The notes beneath the pieces were generated by a model. The model saw nothing but the letters and a program-made list of their open reading frames with translations. It did no database searches and had not been told where the DNA came from. A DNA stretch of 32,711 nucleotides, from positions 1 through 32,711 of the forward strand of contig SKJY01000131.1 in NCBI GenBank assembly GCA_007121775.1. The letters are read 5' to 3'. The translations under genes were made by a program, and so were the position numbers. Source of the DNA: Gemmatimonadota bacterium. Its GTDB lineage: Bacteria > Gemmatimonadota > Gemmatimonadetes > Longimicrobiales > Gaopeijiaceae. Below, piece after piece: positions 26,582-32,711 of this stretch. Numbering within the stretch: position 1 is the first letter of the stretch; each line of letters opens with the position of its first letter.

Positions 26582-27483
26582 TCGATATTCTCCAACTGCT
26601 CCCGAAGCCGTTCCACCTCTTCCTTCATGGTGACAACCCGGGCAGCGATTTCGGCGTCGTTCGCCTTGGAGCCGATGGTGTTCACCTCCCGGAGGATTTC
26701 CTGGGCGATGAACCCGAGCCGCTTCCCCACTCCATCCACCGCTCCCGTGGCCAACGCCTCCCGGAACATCTGGATGTGGGACGCCAGACGAACCAGTTCC
26801 TCGTGGATGTCCCATCGATCGGCCAGGTGGGCCACCTCCCGGGCGATTCGCTCCTCGTCCACCTCGAAATCCGATCCCAGGAGTTCCCCGATCTGCTCCC
26901 GGAGCCGGTCCCGCTCCGACAGGAGTCGACGGGGGGCCGCCTCACGGACCCGGGTAAGCTCCTCATCCATGATGGCGAGCCGCCCCTCCAGGTCCTCCGC
27001 CATGCGTCGACCCTCCTCCTCCCGCATGACCTGCAGCCGGGAAAGGGCCAGGCGGATCGCTTCCTCTACCTCCTCCTCACCCAGGTTCTCCGGCAGGGAA
27101 TTCCGCTCTGCAGGTTGGAAGATGTCCCGGAACCCTGCCAGGAGGGCCACATCCACCGATCCCCCCAGCCCCAGCTGGTCCTGGAGGTGACGAAGGGCGT
27201 CGCGGTAAGCCCGGGCCCGGTCCATCTGAATGGGAACGCTCCAATCGGAGCCCTCTTCCACCGGCTCCAACGCGATGGTAACTGAGACATGGCCGCGGGA
27301 AACCTGGGACCGGATCCACCGCTCCAGCGCAGAGGAAAGGCCCTCAAGGCCCGTGGGCAGCCGACTCTGCACCTTCAGGTAGCGGTGGTTGACGGTTCGG
27401 ATTTCGGCCCGGATTCGTACGGTGTCGGCGGTGGTCTCCGCCGCCCCGAACCCGGTCATGCTCCGGATGGGAGAGACATTCAT
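26578..27483 (-). CDS. yicC: YicC/YloC-family endoribonuclease
   Basis: Protein of 301 residues of the YicC family, recently shown in other bacteria to be an endoribonuclease involved in small-RNA turnover. It begins with the family hallmark RSMTGFG and NHRYLKVQSRLP. The C-terminal domain has ADRWDIHEELVRLASHI and GKRLGFIAQEILREVNTIGSKAND, the most conserved stretch. No ribosome-binding site precedes the ATG, and a candidate promoter would start transcription only three or four bases upstream, so a leaderless message is possible. It opens the yicC-gmk-rpoZ-coaBC block. Confidence 0.93.
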   Translation of the reverse strand: MNVSPIRSMTGFGAAETTADTVRIRAEIRTVNHRYLKVQSRLPTGLEGLSSALERWIRSQVSRGHVSVTIALEPVEEGSDWSVPIQMDRARAYRDALRHLQDQLGLGGSVDVALLAGFRDIFQPAERNSLPENLGEEEVEEAIRLALSRLQVMREEEGRRMAEDLEGRLAIMDEELTRVREAAPRRLLSERDRLREQIGELLGSDFEVDEERIAREVAHLADRWDIHEELVRLASHIQMFREALATGAVDGVGKRLGFIAQEILREVNTIGSKANDAEIAARVVTMKEEVERLREQLENIE

Positions 27484-27492
27484 GAAGCCGCT

Positions 27493-27522
27493 ATGTTAAC
27501 CGAAGGCCACCCGTGTACTCAA
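27493..27522 (-). promoter_or_regulatory. Predicted yicC promoter
   Basis: On the minus strand TTGAGT (27517-27522) and TAACAT (27493-27498) are 18 bases apart, each matching four of six consensus positions. The start would fall near 27486, almost at the yicC ATG. Lack of a ribosome site at that ATG agrees with a leaderless transcript. Confidence 0.4.
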
Positions 27523-27570
27523 GTCCGGAGGGCGTCGAGTTGAGGCGCGTCCACCTGCTGAGGAAGGGTC

Positions 27571-29559
27571 TCAGTTCCAGAGGGTCCATCTCACGCCATA
27601 CATGGCTCGGGTCTGGGGGAGGATGCGGCCCGGCACGTCCTGGTTCTCCCGGCGGAAGCTCAGATTCTCCCACTGGATGAAGATCCGGGCCGAAACCACC
27701 CGGGCCTGGATGCGGGCATAGTAGGACTGGTTCACCGGTACCCGGGCCAGGCCGTCGAGCCCCCTGCCCTCCCCACCGGCCTCCGGGATCCACATGGCGC
27801 TGCGACCCCGCATGCCCACGTCTCCCCAGATCTCCAGATTCCGGGTATCGAAAAAGACGTTGTGATAGCGGATGGCCACATCCCAGTTCTTTTCCGGACC
27901 GTAGCTCCACCCGTCCGCTTCATCCCAGATCTGCCCCTGTCCCGTGAGAGCCAGTCCATCCAGGAGCCGGTTCAGGGGGAGCCTGCCATGAAACTCCACG
28001 CCTGTGCGGCGGACCCCGGGGAGCACGGTCCCGCGCCGATCGAAGGGCAATCCGGTGGGACGGAGTGAATCGGGCTCCACTGCCAGGAAGGCGGCGCCCA
28101 GCACCAGTCCGCCCCGCTGGAACTCGGCTCCGGCCCGCAGTGCGGTGGATTCGTCGAATCGGGGAGGAGCCCGGGGCTCTTCCTCCTCCTCTGAAGGCTC
28201 CTCAGGCTCCGGGACGGGGACCCCACCGGTGGCACCCTCATCGCCACCATTCTCCACCGGCGGCTCCGGCGGTGGGAGGGGTGTGACGAAATAGGGGACG
28301 GCGCGGGATCCGGATTCGCCCTCCGCGAAGAAGGAAAGGCCACCCAACGGCCGGGTCCAGATCCGACCGTGTAGATTCGTCCCCGCCTCATCGGCCCATC
28401 CCTGCCGCTCCACTGCACCGGACACCCCCAACCATCCGGGGATCATCCCTCCCAAACGAAGTGCCTGCACTTCATCGGCCCACCCCGGTCCTCCCTGGAA
28501 CCGGACCTCGGACTCGGCCCACCAGTCCCCGCGATCCGCAGCGAGCCGAAGTCCGATCTGCGTCCGGGCTTCATTCATGAGAAGGCTGTCCGGTGCCGTG
28601 TCCTCGGCTCCGGGCTGAACGGCGGATCGGTGCACGAAGGCATCGGCCAGAAGATAGTCCCGGACCCGGTAGCGCCCCTGCAGGTTGAGATCGCTCCGAT
28701 TCACATCCGCGGGCTGGTAGAGCGCCGGGAGTCGCCGGGAGGTCATCCGCCGGACGGACCATGCGATCCCTCCTCGGTCGCTGCGGATCAGCGTGTGACG
28801 CAAGTGCACCCCGAAGGCCGCGCCCCGCTCCGCCCGCCCCGGGCCGTCCGTGTCCACCCGGTCCAGGGCCAGGAGAATGTTCCCGCCCATGGCGTCGGGG
28901 TGGGCGAAGGTTCCCCGGAACATGTTGGTCTGGAGGTCGCCGGTCCCCACCTCCACCAGGGAGTACACCCGGGGATCCACCATCTGCATCCCGATGAGTT
29001 CCACGCGAACCTCGCCTGGACGCCGTTCCACCCGGACCCGGTCCAGGCCCACCAGCCCCACCCGCATCAGATCCACCACTCCCCCGTCCATGGGAGCCAA
29101 TTCGGCGCCGTCGGCGAAGATGCGGATGCGGCCCGGCCCGGCGCCCATGGTGGTGACTGCCATGGGGTGCCCCAGGTCGCCTCCTCGAACCGGAATGATG
29201 CCCGGGACATGCTCCAGGAGTTCGCCCAGGGTGAGGGCCCGGCTCGATTCCAGCGCTTCCCGGTCCCACTCCCAGACCCCGGTTCGCCATTCGGGGGGTA
29301 CGGGTCGGGAAAGCTCCGGGAGGTTCCGGGGTGTGACGGGATCCGGGTCCCGGGCTTCATCCCCTTCCACCTCTTCCTCCGCCATGGGCACCGTGTCGGG
29401 AACGACCACTGTATCCGGAACAACGACCGTGTCGGGAGCGACCACCGTGTCGGGAACCGTCACCGTGTCCCCCACCATGGCCCGACCGGCAGGGGTGTCA
29501 GGCGCCTGAACGGCGAAGGAGGCAAGGAGCCAGAGAACGGCCCCGGAGGCGAGACTCAT
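27571..29559 (-). CDS. TonB-dependent receptor plug-domain outer-membrane protein
   Basis: Probable outer-membrane protein of 662 residues. A short signal peptide (cleavage likely after VQA, residue 19) is followed by a repeat of DTVxxP units (31-60), then an acidic linker. Residues about 100-190 resemble a TonB plug: LTLGELLEHVPGIIPVRGG, then RIRIFADGAEL and VGLDRVRVERRPGEV. The rest shows alternating beta-strand patterns, many Trp/Tyr residues and a final strand ending RWTLWN. The barrel is shorter than in classical receptors, and I see no clear TonB box. A Pro/Glu-rich insert (about 427-470) probably forms a loop. The ATG overlaps the pepA stop in ATGA. The substrate is unknown. Confidence 0.75.
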   Translation of the reverse strand: MSLASGAVLWLLASFAVQAPDTPAGRAMVGDTVTVPDTVVAPDTVVVPDTVVVPDTVPMAEEEVEGDEARDPDPVTPRNLPELSRPVPPEWRTGVWEWDREALESSRALTLGELLEHVPGIIPVRGGDLGHPMAVTTMGAGPGRIRIFADGAELAPMDGGVVDLMRVGLVGLDRVRVERRPGEVRVELIGMQMVDPRVYSLVEVGTGDLQTNMFRGTFAHPDAMGGNILLALDRVDTDGPGRAERGAAFGVHLRHTLIRSDRGGIAWSVRRMTSRRLPALYQPADVNRSDLNLQGRYRVRDYLLADAFVHRSAVQPGAEDTAPDSLLMNEARTQIGLRLAADRGDWWAESEVRFQGGPGWADEVQALRLGGMIPGWLGVSGAVERQGWADEAGTNLHGRIWTRPLGGLSFFAEGESGSRAVPYFVTPLPPPEPPVENGGDEGATGGVPVPEPEEPSEEEEEPRAPPRFDESTALRAGAEFQRGGLVLGAAFLAVEPDSLRPTGLPFDRRGTVLPGVRRTGVEFHGRLPLNRLLDGLALTGQGQIWDEADGWSYGPEKNWDVAIRYHNVFFDTRNLEIWGDVGMRGRSAMWIPEAGGEGRGLDGLARVPVNQSYYARIQARVVSARIFIQWENLSFRRENQDVPGRILPQTRAMYGVRWTLWN
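29380..29469 (-). repeat. 18-bp in-frame repeat coding DTVxxP units
   Basis: Five consecutive 18-bp units encode DTVTVP, DTVVAP, DTVVVP, DTVVVP and DTVPMA near the mature N-terminus of the outer-membrane protein. Codons vary between units, so selection on the protein, not only recent slippage, may keep the repeat. Confidence 0.85.
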
Positions 29560-31100
29560 GACGCCGACCGCTCAGCCCTGCTCCGCACCCACTCCACCAG
29601 CAGGCGAGTGGGGAATCCGAAGCCACCCTTCCTCTGGTACGGGAGCTCCTCGGTTCCGTAGGCCGTCCCTGCAATGTCCAGATGGGCCCAGGGGGTATCT
29701 TCCACGAACTCGGCCAGGAACCAGCCCGCGGTGATGGACCCGGCTGGGCGCCCGCCCACATTCTTCAGATCTGCCACGGGGCTCTCCAACTGCTTGCGGT
29801 AAGCCTTCCAGAGAGGCAGGGGCCAGCATCGCTCTCCCGCCCGATCGCCGGCGGCGCGGAGTTCCTCCACCAGTGTCTCGTCCGTTCCCATGACGGCGGC
29901 GGCATGGTGGCCCAGGGCAATAACGCATGATCCGGTGAGGGTGGCGCAGTCCACCACGGCTCGGGGGCTGTGATGGTCCACCACCCAGGAGAGGGCGTCG
30001 CAGAGAATGAGGCGTCCCTCGGCATCGGTGTTGATGATCTCCACCGTCTTCCCCGCCCGGCTCCGCACGACATCGCCGGGCTTGTTGGCCGAGCCGTTCA
30101 GCAGATTCTCCGACGAAGGGACCACCCCCACCACATTCACCGGGAGCTCCAGCATGGCCAGCGTCTTCATGGCTCCCAGGACGGCGGCTCCACCGGACAT
30201 ATCGTACTTCATGTCCTCCATCCCCTTGGCAGGCTTGATGGAGATTCCGCCTGCGTCGAAGGTCAGGCCCTTCCCCACCAGGGCCAGCGGCGCCTCGTCC
30301 TCGCTCCCGCCCCGATACTCCAGGACAATGAGCCGTGGTTCCTCATCGGACCCCTTCGCCACAGACAGGAGAGCTCCCATCCCCTCCTCTTCCATCTCCG
30401 CCGGCCCCAGGATCCGGACAACCAGACCGTGGTCGGCGGCGAGCTGTCGGGCCACACCAGCCAGGTGCTCCGGGGTGGCCACATTTCCTGGTCTCCACTG
30501 AAGGTCCCTGGCCAGGTTCTGGCCCGCCACCACTGCCCCAGCAGCCGCAACCGCGTCCGGACCCAGATCGGTCGACTGATCTCCGGAAAGATGGATCCAC
30601 CCCTCTTCCACCAGCGGTGGCGGAGCCGCCCCCAGATCCTCCGGCGTCGCTTTGAGTTCCCGGAAGTCCCAGGCGGCCAACCCCAGACCTTCCGCCGCCG
30701 CCTGCACCGCGCGGTCTTCCGTGAGTCCGTCTGTGAGGCGCTCGGGGCCGGGGATCACGAAAGTGACGCCGGTGAGCCGCCGGGATTCCGCCGCCCGCAC
30801 GGCCCGACCGGCCAGTCGACGGAGAAGCTCACCATCGGCCTCGTCGGCATCACCTCCTCCCAGCACCACGGCCCGCCGTGGGCCATCTCCGGGGAGGAAG
30901 AAGTCCAGACGCTCTTCCTCCCGGCCCCGGAAATCGCCTTCCTCGACGGCACGCCGCACGAGCCCGTCGAGTCGCCGATCCAGCTCCATGATCTCCGCAT
31001 CCAGCCCATCCGAGCCTTCCACCTCCTGCTGGAAGACCAAAAGAGCCAGGAGGTCAACGCGATGGTCCCAGGGGGATGATGCCAGATATCGGATTCGCAT
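29556..31100 (-). CDS. pepA: Leucyl aminopeptidase (M17)
   Basis: Di-metal cytosolic aminopeptidase of 514 residues that removes N-terminal residues from peptides. The M17 catalytic domain has GKGLTFDAGGISIKP (Lys277, Asp282), MKYDMSGGAAVLG and the signature NTDAEGRL (357-364), then NVGGRPAGSITAGWFL. The N-terminal domain (1-170) is divergent, as usual for the family. The start at MRIRYLASSPW (31100) was preferred; a longer frame from 31172 would translate through a tandem repeat and adds unconserved Pro-rich residues. Neither start has a clear ribosome site. It heads the long minus-strand run, and its stop overlaps the outer-membrane protein start. Confidence 0.92.
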   Translation of the reverse strand: MRIRYLASSPWDHRVDLLALLVFQQEVEGSDGLDAEIMELDRRLDGLVRRAVEEGDFRGREEERLDFFLPGDGPRRAVVLGGGDADEADGELLRRLAGRAVRAAESRRLTGVTFVIPGPERLTDGLTEDRAVQAAAEGLGLAAWDFRELKATPEDLGAAPPPLVEEGWIHLSGDQSTDLGPDAVAAAGAVVAGQNLARDLQWRPGNVATPEHLAGVARQLAADHGLVVRILGPAEMEEEGMGALLSVAKGSDEEPRLIVLEYRGGSEDEAPLALVGKGLTFDAGGISIKPAKGMEDMKYDMSGGAAVLGAMKTLAMLELPVNVVGVVPSSENLLNGSANKPGDVVRSRAGKTVEIINTDAEGRLILCDALSWVVDHHSPRAVVDCATLTGSCVIALGHHAAAVMGTDETLVEELRAAGDRAGERCWPLPLWKAYRKQLESPVADLKNVGGRPAGSITAGWFLAEFVEDTPWAHLDIAGTAYGTEELPYQRKGGFGFPTRLLVEWVRSRAERSAS

Positions 31101-31154
31101 GGATGAGGCCGGGTGCTGGGGGGTGAGAGGAGGAACCAGAATCAGGTACGGGTC

Positions 31155-31192
31155 GACCGGGTCGGGGTTCATGGACCGGGTCGGCGTTTATG
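31155..31192. repeat. Tandem 19-bp repeat upstream of pepA
   Basis: Two adjacent copies of GACCGGGTCGGGGTTCATG (31155-31173 and 31174-31192) differ at two positions, and a third partial GACCG follows. It lies about 55 bases upstream of the pepA start. Confidence 0.7.
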
Positions 31193-31324
31193 GACCGAGG
31201 GCGTGGGCGGTGGCTGGACCGGGAGAAGCGCTTGACCTCTGAGCGGCCGGCCCACACAGGGTCAGCCCGCTAACGTAGAATATCGCCGGTTCCACGGGCA
31301 AGGAGCCTCACCTTCCCGTCCGAG

Positions 31325-31365
31325 CCCAACGTTGGGAGAGCCACGGGCATTCCCTGGAACGTTCC
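31325..31365 (+). promoter_or_regulatory. Two AACGTT-centred palindromes upstream of the SDR gene
   Basis: CCCAACGTTGGG (31325-31336) and GGAACGTTCC (31356-31365) are perfect palindromes whose centres are 30 bp apart, close to three helical turns. The second sits between direct repeats of TTCCCTGG. This is the layout of paired operator sites, but no cognate regulator is known. Confidence 0.4.
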
Positions 31366-31494
31366 CTGGGAAATCCGCCTCCGGTGAACTGATTGGCTGT
31401 ACCCCGGCACCCCCGGTGGGCTCCCGGGGTAGGCCGGGGCGAAGGGACCGAGACCGCCCGATCCCACATCCCCAAGCGCTAGGAGATTAACGAG

Positions 31495-32238
31495 ATGACC
31501 GATGGCCTCGACAAACGCACCGTACTCGTCACCGGGGGAACCGGAGGGTTGGGACGTCATGTGGTGCGGGCCTTCGTCCAGGCCGGTGCCAGAGTCCACG
31601 TCCCGGTCCTGGACGACTCGGAGATCGCGGGGGTGAACGAACTCCTGGGTGCAGCGGCGGATCGGGTCCGGTTCCACACCGGCGCCGATCTCACCGAGCC
31701 CGGTGTGGTGAGTCGTGTGGTACGGGCCGCACACCCGGCCACACTGGACGGCGACACGGTCCGGGGGCCAGATGTAGTGTTGAATCTGGCCGGTGGCTTT
31801 GCCATGGGGCCGGTGGAGGGGACGGATTCCGACACCTGGAGCCACATGATGGGAATCAACGCCACCACTGCCTTCCTTACCTCCAGGGCGGCGTTTCCCG
31901 CCATGAAGTCCCGGGGGTGGGGGCGGATTGTCAATGTCTCGGCCTTCCCGGCGGTACGGGGTGGGGCGGCCGGGCTCTCCGCCTACGGCGCCGCCAAGGC
32001 AGCGGTCCTCAATCTCACCCAGACGTTGGCGCGGGAGGGGGCGTCCCACGGCATCACGGCCAATGCCATCCTCCCTTCCATCATCGATACCCCCGGGAAT
32101 CGGTCCGCTATGCCCGAAGCGGACACCTCCCACTGGATTCCCCCTGAGGAGATCGCCGGAGTCTGCCTTTATCTGGCCGGAAGCCGGGCTCGAATCGTGA
32201 ACGGAGCGACTCTGACCCTCACGCTGGGAGACGGCTGA
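31495..32238 (+). CDS. SDR-family oxidoreductase
   Basis: Short-chain dehydrogenase/reductase of 247 residues. The cofactor motif is TGGTGGLG (13-20), followed by NLAGG (97-101) in place of the usual NNAG. The catalytic set is Asn122, Ser149, Tyr164 and Lys168 (INA, NVSAF, YGAAK). The C-terminal half resembles 3-oxoacyl-ACP reductase-type classical SDRs: AREGASHGITANAILPSIIDTP. The substrate cannot be told from sequence. AGGAG lies nine bases before the ATG. It is followed in the same direction by an iron-binding lipoprotein gene, but the 111-base gap and Fur-like site suggest separate control. Confidence 0.9.
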   Translation: MTDGLDKRTVLVTGGTGGLGRHVVRAFVQAGARVHVPVLDDSEIAGVNELLGAAADRVRFHTGADLTEPGVVSRVVRAAHPATLDGDTVRGPDVVLNLAGGFAMGPVEGTDSDTWSHMMGINATTAFLTSRAAFPAMKSRGWGRIVNVSAFPAVRGGAAGLSAYGAAKAAVLNLTQTLAREGASHGITANAILPSIIDTPGNRSAMPEADTSHWIPPEEIAGVCLYLAGSRARIVNGATLTLTLGDG

Positions 32239-32265
32239 AGGGGTGGATTTTTCTCTCGGATTCCT

Positions 32266-32280
32266 TGAGATTCGTTCTCA
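32266..32280 (+). promoter_or_regulatory. Fur-box-like palindrome
   Basis: TGAGATTCGTTCTCA fits the 7-1-7 Fur layout and, with one more base on each side, gives perfect 6-bp arms TTGAGA and TCTCAA around five bases. It lies 70 bases before the start of an iron(III)-type binding protein. The palindrome is directly visible; binding by Fur is inferred. Confidence 0.5.
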
Positions 32281-32349
32281 ACTCGTCGCTCGCCCCGCTC
32301 ATCGGGCTCCATGTGGCACGCGGCCCCAGACCATTCCCAGCAGATCCCC

Positions 32350-32711
32350 ATGCCGAGAACTTCCTCCTTCCCCTCCGCGAGCCGCCGGTGGCTCGGGTTC
32401 GGTCTCCTGGTGCTCATCGCCGTCCTCTCCGTATCGGTCCAGGGCTGCCAGGACGAGTCGGAGGCGGTGGTGAACGTCTACAGCCACCGCCATTACGATA
32501 CAGACGAGGCCCTCTTCCAGCGGTTCACCGAACTCACCGGGATCCGGGTGCGGGTAGTGAGCGCCTCGGCGGACGAACTGATCGCCAGACTGGAGCGGGA
32601 GGGGCCGGCCTCTCCCGCCGACGTCCTCATTACGGTGGATGCCGGTCGTCTCCACCGGGCCAAGGAGCGGGGGCTCCTACAGCCCGTCTCCAGCGATCTT
32701 CTGGATGAGGC
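32350..32711 (+). CDS. Iron(III)-type ABC-transporter binding lipoprotein (partial, 5' end)
   Basis: The first 120 residues of a substrate-binding protein whose end lies beyond the window. A basic N-terminus and hydrophobic stretch (14-30) lead to lipobox VQGC with Cys33. The mature part begins VVNVYSHRHYDTDEALFQRF, the pattern of FutA/AfuA-type ferric-ion binding proteins, where the His/Tyr of the RHY segment bind metal. LFQRFTELTGIRVRVV and PADVLITVDAGRL are also typical of this binding-protein class. No ribosome site precedes the ATG, but it is the only start that gives a full lipoprotein signal. Permease and ATPase genes would be expected just downstream. Confidence 0.85.
   Translation, partial: MPRTSSFPSASRRWLGFGLLVLIAVLSVSVQGCQDESEAVVNVYSHRHYDTDEALFQRFTELTGIRVRVVSASADELIARLEREGPASPADVLITVDAGRLHRAKERGLLQPVSSDLLDE

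Larger units (their letters stand above)
31101..31494. other. Divergent intergenic region between pepA and the SDR gene
   Basis: This 394-base gap has no convincing gene. It holds a tandem 19-bp repeat next to pepA, a plus-strand TTGACC (31232-31237) without a good -10, two palindromes centred on AACGTT, and a GC-rich hairpin (ACCCCGG 31401-31407 with CCGGGGT 31424-31430, with an inner CACC/GGTG stem). The SDR gene has a clear AGGAG ribosome site. Regulation of both flanking genes probably lies here. Confidence 0.6.

Noticed and set aside
26582-26815. Longer start for guanylate kinase
   Set aside because: The added 78 residues lie opposite the yicC coding frame and are not conserved; the GTGA overlap gives the normal family start.
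31232-31260. Possible promoter for the SDR gene (TTGACC)
   Set aside because: The best -10 candidate (CACAGG) is poor, and the leader would be over 200 bases; kept only as a note on the intergenic region.

Overview
The window reads as a stretch of GC-rich bacterial chromosome made up mostly of housekeeping genes. The family mix suggests Gemmatimonadota or a close relative: a single-membrane-subunit (type B) SdhCAB, a large secreted M14 peptidase, a TonB-plug outer-membrane protein joined to an aminopeptidase, and an LDH-like malate dehydrogenase. That placement is an inference from resemblance; no rRNA or other decisive marker is present. Ribosome-binding sites are variable, and GTG or TTG starts are common, especially at 4-base stop/start overlaps. 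I saw no tRNA, rRNA, CRISPR array, insertion sequence or prophage.

Layout. (1) 115-669, plus strand: dCTP deaminase. (2) 769-3928, minus: an FKBP-like lipoprotein and a secreted M14 metallopeptidase. (3) 4183-8658, minus: mdh-sdhC-sdhA-sdhB, a TCA-cycle and respiratory-chain unit with a good promoter overlapped by an imperfect palindrome and a double hairpin after sdhB. (4) 8773-10455, minus: ECF sigma factor, zinc-finger anti-sigma factor and a small Spy-like exported protein, joined by overlaps. (5) 10574-12133, minus: HU-family protein and carA (no carB here). (6) 12337-12945, plus: an RNase H-fold protein with an altered active site. (7) 12990-14363, minus: lipoylated E2 acyltransferase. 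(8) 14604-31100, minus: a colinear run of 16 genes, read in the order pepA, TonB-plug protein, yicC, gmk, rpoZ, coaBC, type-4 uracil-DNA glycosylase, dnaB, an ispD-tsaC fusion, a low-molecular-weight phosphatase, aroE, comF, gap, pgk, tpiA, secG, closed by a clear intrinsic terminator. (9) 31495-32711, plus: an SDR oxidoreductase, then the start of an iron(III)-type ABC-transporter binding lipoprotein that runs off the window and has a Fur-box-like palindrome in front of it.

How the genes work together. mdh and sdhCAB cover the succinate-to-oxaloacetate part of the TCA cycle, and the E2 gene serves a 2-oxoacid dehydrogenase. gap-pgk-tpiA is a glycolytic operon. The yicC-gmk-rpoZ-coaBC-udg-dnaB block combines RNA turnover, nucleotide and coenzyme A supply, transcription, repair and replication. 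No wholly new system stands out. The most notable points are the IspD-TsaC fusion, the RNase H homologue with two of four catalytic carboxylates replaced, the palindrome over the mdh-sdh promoter, the Fur-like site and the ECF/anti-sigma/Spy-like cassette.
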